DNA of 64,000 bases, taken from NCBI GenBank assembly GCA_905221605.1, contig CAJNDS010002719.1, positions 56,062 to 120,061 of the forward strand, read 5' to 3'. Each line of letters opens with the position of its first letter. Positions within the stretch are counted from its first letter, which is position 1. Shown piece by piece: positions 9,342-18,800 of the stretch. Position numbers and translations under genes: made by a program. Source of the DNA: Symbiodinium natans (lineage: Eukaryota; Sar; Dinophyceae; Suessiales; Symbiodiniaceae). The notes below the pieces were generated by a model. It was not told the origin of the DNA. It made no database searches and worked only from the letters and a program-made list of their open reading frames with translations.

Positions 9342-9413
9342 CGAGTACTGTCGGGCCTCCTCCTCATTGATGAAGGTGCCGTAAATGTAGGCAGAGTCTC
9401 CCATGGTGCTCTT
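9342..9413 (-). CDS. MCM4: MCM4-like exon (YIYGTFIN)
   Basis: 72 nt, phase 0 to 0. Acceptor GTGCGAG behind a T-rich tract; the donor falls at TCG|GTTTAGGG, a telomere-like heptamer. Reads KSTMGDSAYIYGTFIN then EEEARQYS. It aligns to the 'VIWGTxVN' start of the conserved MCM4 N-terminal domain. Confidence 0.74.
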
Positions 9414-9471
9414 CTCGCACGCAACCAAAAAAAACACGAACAGCAATTGAACCCCCTTTGCTACAACTCGC

Positions 9472-9496
9472 CTTGAGCCCACAGTCGTGCGTGCCA
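9472..9496 (-). CDS. Small exon upstream of the MCM4 domain
   Basis: 25 nt, acceptor CTACAG, GC donor (GCGAGT). Reads GTHDCGLK. The intron to the next exon (9414-9471) is only 58 nt and has no heptamers. Confidence 0.48.
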
Positions 9497-9532
9497 CTGT
9501 AGGAGTTGGGGTGTCATGAGAACTCTGCCGTA

Positions 9533-9562
9533 CCCTAAACCCTAAACTCTAAACCCTAAACC
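9533..9562. repeat. Short CCCTAAA array
   Basis: Four units between two small exon calls. Confidence 0.85.
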
Positions 9563-9581
9563 ATCGTTACCCTAACCCCAC

Positions 9582-9619
9582 CGCCTCTCCCTCATAAGAT
9601 GGACACCATGACCGTGAGA
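9582..9619 (-). CDS. Probable exon
   Basis: 38 nt, acceptor AATCAG, donor GTGGGG. Reads SHGHGVHLMRER; the split Arg joins 9472-9496. Weak on its own. Confidence 0.38.
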
Positions 9620-9652
9620 CTGATTAGCTTGGTGTAACGGCTCTACCTAGAC

Positions 9653-9672
9653 TTCAAACTGAAGTTCCTCGC
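9653..9672 (-). CDS. Possible 20-nt exon
   Basis: Acceptor GCACAG, donor GTCTAG; reads EELQFE after a split codon. Kept because it extends the frame. Confidence 0.33.
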
Positions 9673-9765
9673 CTGTGCGGGCACTTGACCTTATGCTTCG
9701 TAGAATACAGCAAGGGAACTATGTGCCCCAAACCAAGCACAGTGCTCCTTACCCAACAGTACCTT

Positions 9766-9882
9766 GCCCAAGAGTAACCCAGGAATGAGAAGGGTGGCCG
9801 GTTTCTTTTGGTAAAAGAGTGCTTAGAAAGGGTATAAGCCTAATTAACACAGGGAATCAGGGCCTAGTCTGGGCTCTACAGT
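9766..9882. mobile_element. MITE family B copy
   Basis: CCCAAGAGTAACCCAGGAAT at one end and GGGCCTAGTCTGGGCTCTA at the other, as in the 5.0- and 31-kb copies. Confidence 0.5.
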
Positions 9883-9955
9883 AGGTACCAGACCCGAGGG
9901 GCGCTTGTGATCAGAAGCTGCCTCGGGAAGGACAACACCCTGGAGGGGCTATAAC

Positions 9956-9972
9956 TTCTCGGCCCAAAGATG
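9956..9972 (-). CDS. Possible 17-nt microexon
   Basis: Acceptor CCGAAG directly abutting the TTTAGGG array (sense CCCTAAA), donor GTTATA. Low information content. Confidence 0.25.
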
Positions 9973-9976
9973 CTTC

Positions 9977-10033
9977 GGGGTTTAGGGTTTAGGGTTTAGG
10001 GTTTAGGGTTTAGGGTTTAGGGTTTAGGGTTTC
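9977..10033. repeat. (TTTAGGG)n array
   Basis: Eight perfect units. Confidence 0.93.
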
Positions 10034-10071
10034 GGTGAAGGGCTCAGGGCTTACAAGCAAGCGGAGCTTAC

Positions 10072-10082
10072 GCAGAGAAGGG
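10072..10082 (-). CDS. Possible 11-nt microexon
   Basis: Acceptor CCGAAG, consensus donor GTAAGC. Eleven nucleotides that keep the frame between 10190-10230 and 9956-9972. Very tentative. Confidence 0.2.
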
Positions 10083-10189
10083 CTTCGGGTTTTCAGATTA
10101 AACCCACAAACGCTCTGAGGCTGTATGTCGATCTAAATAAGCTAAGCCCACTCCGTCCTCCCTCCTTTAAGCCCTTCAACCCCGTAAAC

Positions 10190-10230
10190 CCCAGCGTTTG
10201 AGGCTGCCCGGAAATTCAGCCGAGGCCGCC
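10190..10230 (-). CDS. Exon
   Basis: 41 nt, acceptor GCACCAG, donor GTTTACGGGG (heptamer-like). Reads RPRLNFRAASNAG; the split Gly joins 11737-11800. TTTAGGG array at 10247-10320 on the acceptor side. Confidence 0.5.
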
Positions 10231-10246
10231 CTGGTGCAATTCTTAA

Positions 10247-10320
10247 GGTGTAGGGTTTATAGGGTTTAGGGTTTAGGATTAGGGTTTAGAGCTTAGGGTT
10301 TAGGGTTTAGGCTTTAGGGT
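10247..10320. repeat. (TTTAGGG)n array with variants
   Basis: Includes TTTATAGGG and GCTTAGGG units. Confidence 0.85.
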
Positions 10321-10536
10321 GCAGGGCTTAGTGTCCACTTCACCAGAGAGACTGTGGGTGTGGCATTGCAGTAAGGTGGGCCACATGGCCCGAAACTCAA
10401 GCTTCGTGGGAAAGAACAGGTCTGGTATGTAAATTTCGAGCCCAACTTATTACCAGCATGTTTGCCTTTGTAGTATCTTGAAACCTGAACAAGTAGTATC
10501 ACAAAGACAAACAAGTTGGGACCCCTAAATTGCGAG

Positions 10537-10675
10537 TACTTGGATTCTCATCTCACTTACTAACCAATTGTAACTGTACTTATCACTGTACTTACACCCA
10601 TATTAGGGCACTTAAGGGGCCGGGTTATAAAAGTACAGCTATAATTGGTAAATAAGTACCATGAACCTCCAAGTA
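10537..10675. mobile_element. MITE family C copy 1
   Basis: Ends TACTTGG and TAAGTACCATGAACCTCC-AAGTA. The second, better copy is at 36992-37135. No ORF. Confidence 0.65.
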
Positions 10676-10763
10676 GTACCATTGGAGCCTTGGCAAGACA
10701 GCTCACGGCGCCATTGTAGCTGACCTTGGTCCGCACAGCTGCAACCTAAGCACACTAAGCTTG

Positions 10764-10860
10764 GGAGGTTCCCCCTTATACTTACAGTCCTTCAGAGGGA
10801 CGACAATAGTGCGGTACTACAATCCCCATTAAGGACTGTTAGTATAAGGGGGAACATCCC
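10764..10860. mobile_element. MITE family E copy 1
   Basis: Inverted ends GGAGGTTCCCCCTTATACTT and AGTATAAGGGGGAACATCC (~28-bp imperfect TIR). A partial second copy lies at 55578-55626. Confidence 0.6.
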
Positions 10861-11583
10861 AACACTAAGCCCCCTAAGCCCCTGGCACCATGATCCCTCA
10901 GCGGCATTGCCAATACGGCCCCAGAACAAAGAAAACACAAATAAAGCCGTGAACTCACGCAGTACCCTGCAATGGAACTTTGCTTCATATCCCAGGTACT
11001 TCTGGGATGAGACATGGTTGGTATTTGCGTAGGGGTGGTTAAGGAGTACCAGGCCCAATGACGCGCATCTTTCAATGGTTCTTGCAAGTGGTGGGCCCTA
11101 GGCGATCTTCACAATGTGTGCTGCCCAAAGCCCGAGGCTCTCTTAGGAAGCATTCGACCCCCCCCCCCGCCCCCAAATCTCCTCAAACGCTAAAACCTAA
11201 ATACCCTCAACCCTCAAACCTAAGCCCAGAATACACGAAACCCTACACCCCAAAGGCACCAAAACATCCTGGCATCCTAAAGGCCCTGCGCGCCTTCGAC
11301 CAAAAAACCCTCGCAGCCCGTAAAAAGACGCCGTCGCTTTACATCCGCCAAGCCCGACATCCCTAGACCCTTACCCTAAGGCCTAAAACCCCAAAAGCAA
11401 TTTGCGCACTTTGTGCTCTAGACCCTAAACTGCAAACCGAAACCCTGAAGCCTCACCCTCTTAAAAACTACAATCTCCTTAATCTTAAGCACTGGTTCCC
11501 TGAATCCATACCCTAAACCGCGACTAAGTGGAAAGCCCCTCCCTCAACTCCAAAGCCCTCAACCACAATTCACCAAACCCGAC
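10861..11583. other. Stretch without recognised gene
   Basis: C-run at 11159-11170, then A/C-rich degenerate heptamer-like sequence (11170-11580). No convincing exon found. Confidence 0.3.
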
Positions 11584-11730
11584 ACCCTAAACCCTAAACC
11601 CTAAACCCCTAAACCCCTAAACCCTAAACCCCTAAACCCTAAACCCTAAACCCTTGCCCTAAACCCTAAACCCTAAACCCTAGCCCTAAACCCTAAACCC
11701 TAAACCCTAAACCCTAAACCCTAAACCCTT
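11584..11730. repeat. (CCCTAAA)n array
   Basis: About 20 units, some CCCCTAAA; one of the longest in the window. Inverted partner at 11803-11950 across a 70-bp core. Confidence 0.95.
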
Positions 11731-11736
11731 AAGCAC

Positions 11737-11800
11737 CAGCCAAGCGCGAGGCCAAGTCCCGAGGTACAGCGGCCTCGGCCAGAGGCATCGGGTTGACGGT
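11737..11800 (-). CDS. Exon cradled by inverted arrays
   Basis: 64 nt. The acceptor is the array itself (CCCTAG|ACC), donor GTGCTT. Reads TVNPMPLAEAAVPRD then LASRLA, ending 1 nt into Gly. Arrays lie within 10 bp on both sides. In frame with 12025-12111 and 10190-10230. Confidence 0.65.
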
Positions 11801-11802
11801 CT

Positions 11803-11950
11803 AGGGTTTAGGGTTTAGGGTTTAGGGTTTAGGGTCTAGGGTCTAGGGTCTAGGGTTTAGGGTTTAGGGTTTGGGGTTTGGGGTTTAGGGTTTAGGGTTT
11901 AGGGTTTAGGGTTTAGGGTTTAGGGTTTAGGGTTCAGGGTTTAGGGTCTA
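11803..11950. repeat. (TTTAGGG)n array
   Basis: About 20 units with blocks of TCTAGGG and TTTGGGG variants. Confidence 0.95.
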
Positions 11951-12024
11951 GGCAGGTGTTCACAAGCTTCATAGGCTTAGGGTTACTAGGGCTGATCGCG
12001 CTTAGGGTTTTGGCCCAGTTAGAC

Positions 12025-12111
12025 CTTGGAGGGTGAAGGTGGTGGCGTCTTGTGCGGTGGAGGAGGTGGGGCTCCAAACCCAAACTGAGCCGAATCAACC
12101 AGCGAGAAGGC
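12025..12111 (-). CDS. Pro/Ser-rich exon, MCM4-type N-terminal tail?
   Basis: 87 nt, phase 0 to 0, acceptor TGTCAG, donor GTCTAA. Reads AFSLVDSAQFGFGAP then PPPPHKTPPPSPSK. The TP/SP-rich disordered stretch resembles the phospho-regulated tail that precedes the MCM4 core; this assignment is inference. Confidence 0.72.
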
Positions 12112-12258
12112 CTGACACAACCTACGAGACCTCATACACCCCAATTCGCCAAACAGCCCCTAAAGCCTTAACCCTGATTACACCCTGTGAGCCCTAAACC
12201 CCCCAAAACACCCCAAGCCCCCAACACACCTTAAACACCCAAACGCCCCAAACCCTGC

Positions 12259-12306
12259 CTGCCCAGCGCTGTCTAGGACCATAAGGCTGCCACGCCACAG
12301 GTCTGC
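12259..12306 (-). CDS. Exon, PPR-like run
   Basis: 48 nt, phase 0 to 0, acceptor CCCCAG, GC donor (GCAGGG). Reads ADLWRGSLMVLDSAGQ, similar in spacing to the 'W..AL.LL' helix of PPR repeats. Confidence 0.62.
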
Positions 12307-12462
12307 CTGGGGCAGTGTGTTGACTTAGGGCTTGTGGGGATAAAAGCTTTTGGGAAGACAAGAGCCTGTGAGCCCAAATTTAGGGCACCTAAGCTGGAAT
12401 CTAGAAGGAGTATCCCCTAAACCCTAAACCCTAAAATCTGAGGTAGGAGAGGTCCCACCCCG

Positions 12463-12492
12463 CCCCCCCCCCCCCCCCCCCCCCCCCCCCCC
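12463..12492. repeat. Poly-C tract
   Basis: About 30 C, broken only near its ends; possible assembly length error. Confidence 0.9.
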
Positions 12493-12504
12493 AGCCCCCT
12501 CTGC

Positions 12505-12521
12505 CTCGTAGACACCGATGG
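12505..12521 (-). CDS. 17-nt exon
   Basis: Acceptor AATTCAG, GC donor (GCAGAG). CC ATC GGT GTC TAC GAG completes an Ala split from 12886-13006 and reads IGVYE. Confidence 0.42.
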
Positions 12522-12560
12522 CTGAATTCAGGGTCCTCCAGGGTTGAGGGTCAAAGGTGT

Positions 12561-12610
12561 GGCCCGATAGTTTAGGGTTTAGGGTTTGGGGTGTAGGGTT
12601 TAGGGTTTAG
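12561..12610. repeat. TTTAGGG array
   Basis: Six units with TTTGGGG and TGTAGGG variants. Confidence 0.8.
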
Positions 12611-12839
12611 TTTGCTGCATAAATCATAGGGGTTGGAATTGTTTCCTAAGTCCTGTGCACGTTCCCTGGAGCTTCTGCGGTGCTTCAGGGACGGACGGGG
12701 GGGGGGGGTAGCTAGTGTAGACGGATCATGAGAGGACCCAGCCGGGGATGGATGGGTATACAGGGAATCATCCCTTCTGAAATTGTCCAAGAAAGTTGCC
12801 AAGAAAGTTGCCTGTTGAAGCTTGAGCGGCACAAGCCCG

Positions 12840-12885
12840 AAACCCTAAACTCTAAACCCTAAACCCTAAACCCTAAACCCTGAAC
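12840..12885. repeat. CCCTAAA array
   Basis: Six units; in the gene's sense it follows the GTTCAGGG donor of 12886-13006 directly. Confidence 0.9.
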
Positions 12886-13006
12886 CCTTTCCCAAAAGCG
12901 CCGTCCTCGTGTGGATCTCCAGTCCTCGCTTGGGAAGCTCATGCCGAAGCAGCCACGCGGCCCACTGCCATTCGCTGGCCTTCCGCATTGAGGGGCTCAT
13001 TTTGGG
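12886..13006 (-). CDS. PPR-like exon
   Basis: 121 nt, acceptor TTTCAG, donor AAAGG|GTTCAGGG. Forty open codons: PKMSPSMRKASEWQWAAW then LLRHELPKRGLEIHTR then TALLGK. 'ASEWQWAAWLL....P.RGLE' follows the helix pair and loop typical of dinoflagellate PPR repeats (RNA-binding, usually organellar). The family call is inference. Confidence 0.72.
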
Positions 13007-13012
13007 CTGAAA

Positions 13013-13050
13013 CCCTAAACCCTAAACCCTAAGCCCTAAGCCCTAAGCCC
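13013..13050. repeat. CCCTAAA/CCCTAAG array
   Basis: Five units, followed by AAAGCCC-type variants to about 13090. Confidence 0.85.
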
Positions 13051-13140
13051 AAAGACCTAACTAAGCCCGAAGCCCAAAGCCCAAAGCGCTAGCGCTTAGA
13101 ACCCTAAACCTATACTCTGATTAATCCCGGCCCCTCAGAG

Positions 13141-13314
13141 GGGTTTAGGGTTTAGGGTTTAGGGTTTAGGGGCTTCAGGGTCCAAGCCTCAAGGTTCCTT
13201 TCGTTTCTACCCAGAGCTCAGCAGCCCCAAACCTCCCCCCCTCCCCCCAACCCTCCACCCCCCACCCGCCAATTCCCTAAACCCTAAACCCTAAACCCTA
13301 AACACTAAACCCTA
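13141..13314. repeat. TTTAGGG (13141-13170) and CCCTAAA (13275-13314) arrays
   Basis: An inverted pair enclosing C-rich sequence; here the order is T then C, that is, facing arrays within one intron. Confidence 0.85.
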
Positions 13315-13326
13315 AAAATCTCAAAC

Positions 13327-13362
13327 TTCAAGCCATGGACCCAACAACCATCCCTCCACCAT
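13327..13362 (-). CDS. Exon, PPR-like run
   Basis: 36 nt, phase 0 to 0, acceptor CAATAG, donor GTTTGA. Reads MVEGWLLGPWLE. Confidence 0.47.
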
Positions 13363-13544
13363 CTATTGTACCGGTTTTATGGATTGGGGTTTCAGGGCTT
13401 AAGGTTCAGGGATTTGCAATCCCCCACCACGCCGCAAACCCTAAACAACAAATCCCCAAACCCCTACACCCCTAAACCCCTGAACCCCCCTAAACCCCGA
13501 AACCCCAGATCCCCAACCTCTAACCCCCTGAAACTCCTAAACGC

Positions 13545-13675
13545 CTAAATGCCCCTAAATACCCCCAAGTACCCCTAAGTACCCTAAGTACCCCTAAGTA
13601 CCCCAAATACCCCTAAGTACCCCCAAATACCCCTCAGTAGACCTAAGTACCCCGAAGTACCCCTAAATGCCCCTA
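13545..13675. repeat. Decamer tandem repeat (CCCCTAAGTA)n
   Basis: About 11 degenerate copies of CCCCTAAGTA/CCCCAAATA; a heptamer derivative with a new period. Confidence 0.85.
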
Positions 13676-13696
13676 AACCCCCAAGGCCCAGCTCGC

Positions 13697-13717
13697 CTTC
13701 TGCAAGGCTGTGAGGAC
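13697..13717 (-). CDS. 21-nt exon
   Basis: Acceptor CCACCAG, GC donor (GCGAGC). Reads VLTALQK; phase 0 on both sides, in frame with its neighbours. Confidence 0.42.
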
Positions 13718-14498
13718 CTGGTGGCGGTTTCAGGATGGGTTCCGGGTTTAGTGTCCAGGGTTTAGGGTTTAGGAGGTGGGAAGTTGATCTCCAGGATAGG
13801 CCCATCTGTGGTATAAGGGCAATACTCGAATCTCACAATAAAAAGCCCTCCCTAAACTCTCAGAATAGGCCAATTGGGCGTAAGGACAATGCTAGAATGG
13901 ATCATGCGCCCTTAGCCCTAAACCCCCCACCTTCCCGTCATGTCAATGTGGATCAAGGCCCCAACGCGTTGATATTCTCGGAAGGGACCACAAGGTCGGC
14001 TCTGTCAAGGTTTAGGGTTTAGGGTTTAGGGTTTAGGGTTTAATTGGGGTTTAGGGTTTAGGGTTCAACCCCATGGAAAGTTTACATACAAATATGACCG
14101 TTTTAACCCCGAATGAGGGGACACAGGACGAAGCAAACGGCCGAGACAAGCAAGAACGCACAGAAAGCTCCACAGTCCTGGGCAGAACAGCAACGGGTCC
14201 TGAAAACCGAAGCGTACCCAGAAAGAGTGAGAGAGAGAAAGAGAGAGACAGCGCGAGAGAGCGAGAGAGAGAGAAACACCAACAGAAATTATGGAATATG
14301 CCTTGGTGCAAAACTTGCAGATGTATTCCTTAGTTCCGGGGGACTCTCTGGGTAAATACCTAAACCCTATCAACCCCAAACACTGGGAGGGGGACCGGGG
14401 ATGGGAGGTGTTCCTGAACCCCAAACCCTATAACTCGCTGGGAGGAATAGGGGGGTTTAGGGTTTAGGGTTTAGGGTTCAGGGTTTAGGATTTAGGGC
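13718..14498. other. Intron with GA-rich tract and TTTAGGG arrays
   Basis: TTTAGGG at 14008-14065 and 14455-14500; purine (GA)n tract at 14224-14275. No further exon recognised. Confidence 0.4.
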
Positions 14499-14582
14499 TG
14501 AGCCGAGCGCCGTGTTGAAGCTGATGATGTCCGGCACACATGGAAGGCTGGTGCACCTGCCCAGCTGGGCGTCGAAGCCGCC
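14499..14582 (-). CDS. PPR-like exon (DIISFNTAL)
   Basis: 84 nt, phase 0 to 0, acceptor TAACAG, GC donor (GCCCTAAA). Reads GGFDAQLGRCTSLPC then VPDIISFNTALGS. 'PDIISFNTAL' is the diagnostic first helix of a PPR motif (PDVVSYNTxI). Confidence 0.66.
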
Positions 14583-14606
14583 CTGTTAGAGTTTCCGTGG
14601 GGGCTT

Positions 14607-14905
14607 CGGGTTTAGGGTTTAGGGTTCAGGGTTCAGGGTTTAGGGTTTAGGGTTTCGGGTTTCGGGTACAGGGCTCAGTATAGGGATTGCTAAAGGGATG
14701 GGTTTCATAGGGTTGTTGTGTGGTTTCTGGGGCTGAAAGGGTTCACAGTGAAGAGGCAAATCTCTCAGCGACAGTAAGGCAGGCTCCAAGCAGACAGGTC
14801 GTTCCTGAATGATGAGGGTTTGGGGTTTAGGAATTAGGGGTTGGGGTTGGCTTAGGGTTTAGGGTTTAGGCTAAGGGTTTAGGGTTTACGGTTTAGGGCT
14901 TAGGA
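14607..14905. repeat. TTTAGGG arrays (14607-14660, 14850-14905)
   Basis: Both in the same orientation and flanking the exon at 14773-14804; TTCGGG and TCAGGG variants present. Confidence 0.85.
14773..14804 (-). CDS. PPR-like exon
   Basis: 32 nt, acceptor CATTCAG, donor GTCGCT. Reads TTCLLGACLT, resembling the 'T.N.LL.AC' PPR segment. In frame with 14499-14582. The copia insertion lies just upstream. Confidence 0.48.
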
Positions 14906-15057
14906 ATCCGCCGACGCCTCGGGTCGGAGGGGTTTCGGTTGTCAGAACAGGCCCAAAGCCCCCCCTTTTTTGGCCTCAAATGGGTACCCCCTCTGGGAAA
15001 CCGGGGTCCGCAAGCGGACGGTTCGCCAGGACCAGAGGCAGTTGAAGCCCCTCCCAG

Positions 15058-15149
15058 CAGCCCCCCCACCCAACCCCCCCCCCCCCCCCCCACCCCCCCA
15101 CCCCCCCCACCCCCCCCCAACCCCCCCCCCACCCCCGCCACCCCCCCCC
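15058..15149. repeat. Poly-C/CA tract, left flank of the copia insertion
   Basis: C-runs interrupted by single A. The copia element is inserted in this tract, which resumes at 29782-29880. Confidence 0.92.
15145..15149. repeat. Target-site duplication CCCCC (left)
   Basis: Five C immediately outside the LTR, matching 29782-29786. In a poly-C target the exact duplication length cannot be proven. Confidence 0.6.
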
Positions 15150-15321
15150 TGAGATGTAACCTGAGCGTTACTGACCTCACTAAGGTACAGTCAGCAAGGC
15201 GGACAGGAGTCTCTGTTTTACTCCAGGCGCACGGAGTAGAGTAGTATCCGCTAGAACCTTGAGCATGAGAGCAACATGCATTATGATTGGACATCAAGAC
15301 CCAGCTGATCTCAGATCTTCA
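15150..15321 (-). repeat. 3' LTR (172 bp)
   Basis: TGAGATG...CTTCA on the plus strand; identical base for base to 29610-29781. It is the 3' LTR because the genes read leftward. Confidence 0.95.
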
Positions 15322-15864
15322 ACCAGGCACAAATGTAAAAATCCAAGAGTGATGCATGGCCGTGGAGTCGGCTTGCTCTGCCTATACAGCTCAGGCTCTA
15401 TACTCGTCGGAGTGAAAAACATTCCATATATAAACGGCATATAAACACAGCACGAACTCACGCAGAAAGACTCTCGAAAGAAACAGCAAACTTTCGCATC
15501 GCAGTCGAGATTCCGGTTTGATCCAAAGATAGAATCAAACTGCCAGCTGCTTCAGTTGAGATTCCTTCCTTTAAGGAAGCATTCTAACTGTGTCGGCTCA
15601 CACCTTTCTGTGTGTGCCCTGAGGAGATACAGCAAAATGAGATCTCCTTCTATGGCAAGGATATATGCTCATCAACAGGATGCCACGCATCACAAATTCA
15701 AGGAAGAACATACGGCTGGCTAATCACAGACAAGAAGGGAGTTCCCTCTTGTTCAAGAGGCTTCTCCCCTGGAGCATAGGAATATCTTCTTAGTCAAGAA
15801 GTCTTTCCTTATGAGCTGAGAAGAAAATGCAGACATTGGATATCTTCCTTGACGGGAAGTCTTC
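15322..15864 (-). other. Copia 3' untranslated region with hairpins
   Basis: No ORF. Holds four clear 15-16 nt stem-loops (15565-15579, 15745-15760, 15786-15801, 15844-15859). No purine-rich polypurine tract is visible next to the LTR at 15322-15345. Confidence 0.7.
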
Positions 15865-18800
15865 CTACCTGAACCTGCACTCACTTCTTCCCCTTGCTCT
15901 TGCCCTTGCCCTGCCCGTGAACTTGCCCTTCAAGCCCTTCTCCTTGCCTTTTCCTGCACCCTTGGCTGGAGGTGCTTCTTGTGGCTGTGCCTTCGCCTTG
16001 TTGGCCTTTTGGCGCTCTTTTCTGCGGTCAGCAGCTTCTTTGACAGTGGCTCCACGACGGTCTAGCTCCTTGCGTTGTTGGTTCGACAGCCACATAGGTG
16101 TCAAGGTGAAAAGCAAGGGCGTATGACTGTCATTGTCACTGTCCACCAGCATGTAATGGCTTCTGTTGGTGTTCAGCACCCACTCTGACACATGGATCTT
16201 GTACTCAGCCTCCCTAGCATCGGTTTTCGTAGGCCATCGCTGCGGAGAATACGAGTGGTCCCATTCGAGGACGCAAGCGACTATGCAATCGAGGGAAGGA
16301 GCAGTACGCCAATCCACCTGAGGTGCGTTGCGATAAGGCATGCTGTATGTTTCTTCGTACCAGTGAAGAACGCCAAGAGGATTGGCCGACATGAACCTCG
16401 GCTTAGGGCATGTGAATGGATCATTTCCAAGGGCCGCTTTGTACGCTTCGCAGAAGTAGCGCACCATGTCTTGGAAACTACTATCTCGGATGGATGCACT
16501 GGCCTGCGTAGATCCTTGGAATCGGTACGCTGCCATGTTTGCATCACCACCGATAATGTCCACTTGCATGCTGAAGCAATCGGCCATCATGATCGCGAGA
16601 CTCTCGTGCGACAAGGCGACCTTCTTTCTGGCGATGTGAGAATGCAGATGAAAGTTGCAGATTCTGATACGATTCAGTCCTGCTCTTGTCAAGGGAGTAT
16701 CGAATTCTTGCGGCTGACAATTCTGCCTTGTAATGGCTCCCTTTCCTTTCGGAAAGCCTGCCAGTTTGGCATCCAAAGTCTCTGAAGACAAGGTGGAGCC
16801 GAAGCAGATGTCTACAATCTGGTAGCTGAGCGGCATGTGCTTGTGGTCTTCGTAGCCGTAGGTGCTACCTGCTACCATTTTGATGTGTTGGCCACAATGG
16901 TTTGTACGGAAGGCTATCATGAGGTCTCCTGCCGGGTTTCTGCAGAACTCCCAGCAGTTGTCCTTCAAGTAGGTCAGGTCTTCAGCAGAAAGAGTTGACG
17001 CCTCCTGTAAAAGGAAAACATGGCTCTTCATGAGTGCCATTGCTCTGACCAAAACGCTGATGCCGTCATTGCCTTTCGAAACGAATTCTCGATACTCTCT
17101 TGGCACTGTGTTCTTACGACCTCGCTCGAAGTTACCCAGGTTGAGCACCATAACAGTGAGGTACGACTTGGAAGTGGAGACAGGCCTTCCGCCAGCCTCC
17201 TGTCGAAACTCAGGCACAGTGTCTTCGGGTTCCTCGTCTAGAGACAAGCCTCCCACTGCACTCTCTGTGATGCCACATGCTAGGAAGTAGTGCAACATCG
17301 CATTCGTGAGCTCTTCGCGCGTGGCACCCTGCCTGCGTATTGCCCGCTGCAGTCTCTCTTCCAGTTCTTCGACCCTTGCCGGCATTTTTGCAGCGCGTCG
17401 GAGTAGCTCTGCGTCGAGAGTGCTGCGAACATCGCCTGCGCGAAAAACCACTTCGTTGCGATGAGGCCTCCTCTCATAGATGGGCTGCAACTTCGCCATC
17501 TCTCTGAAGACAGTAGACTCCTTCGCCACGTAGTGGGCGCACGGGTGCTTCGCGAAGTCGCCAGTAAGCTGGCGAAACCTCATGTGCTGCAGCATGAAGA
17601 AGTTCGCATCATCACCCCGGAGATCCTGGTGGTAGATCCCTGAGGCGCTTCCATGCTTCTGCTTGCTGAGCAGGAAGATCGGTGACCATGTCTCCGTCTC
17701 GCGGTGCTTCTCGACGAACTCCCGAAATGCTGCTGACTGGCGAAGATCCTTTGTCTCAGAAACAACATGCATGGCCTCCACTGCCTGCTCGTTGTCCGTG
17801 GCGGTCGCTTCTTCACCAGGAGCATCCATCTCAGCGAAGATCTTGGCGGCTTCCTGAAACTCATCGGGAGAAAGATGGGTCTTCTGCTTGCCCCAGATTC
17901 CTTGGTGCACGCCTGTCTCTTCTTCGAGCTTGACGAACTGAGGAGGCTCAGTGTCCATCTCGTCTGCTTCCTTGTCTTTTGACAAGCCTGCAGCTGAACT
18001 TGATGAACTCTGAGGACCATCCTTCTTCTTCTCATCTTCAGGCCACTCGAACCTGTAGACGGTCTTTGGCGAAGGCTTCCTCGTTCGTCTGCGCAAAGGA
18101 CCAGGACCATCTTCCTTCTTGCAACTCTCCTCAAAACGGACCTTCCTCGCCCTTTTTGCTGGGGAAGCCTCAGACGGCGGTTCCTCCCTTGTAAGGGAGC
18201 TTCCACCTTGGGTGTCTGTCGACTCATCCACCTGCATGGCGGCGAGCTCAGCCTCTGGAGTTGAGTCCAGTTCCTCCTTTAACAAGGAGCCTCCTTCTTC
18301 AACTTCCATCTCTTCGACCTCCTCCTCGATGGTGATGTTGTTGGTGTCATCAAGGAACTCTTCCACAACCAAATCAGAGAAGGGACGAGCCAGGAGTTCT
18401 TCAAGGACCTCGTTTTCTCGCGATTTGTATTCCTCGTAGGAGAGGAGATCCCTCCAGGCCTTGAGCGCGAGTCGTGAGGAGAAGCTTGCTGGTCCAGTGC
18501 CTTCTTGGAAGCGCGCCTTCACCTTGCTTATCACCAAGGCGGGACTCCATCTTTGGAGCAAAGGGCAGTCAAAAAGCTCAACTGCACCATCTGGCCCATT
18601 GAGACGGACCTTGTAGCGCTCCCTGACGTTTCGGTCATGTTCGTGTCGTCGGAGGTAAGCCAGCAAGTCCTGGCCGTAGAGCTCTCCGATGATGTCGACC
18701 AAGACCTCGAAGTCCGCCCGGACGTGGTTCAGCTCTTGGTACACCTCCCTTTCCTTCTGGAAAGCATGGTGCACCTCGAGCCTCTCAGCGTAGTCCGCGA

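Noticed and set aside
12572-12832. 86-codon minus-strand frame as a gene
   Set aside because: Low complexity, partly made of array codons, and the exon chain 12886 to 12505 is in frame without it.
14939-15244. Proline-rich proteins over the C-tracts (also 29719-29950)
   Set aside because: Pure translation of poly-C/CA sequence.
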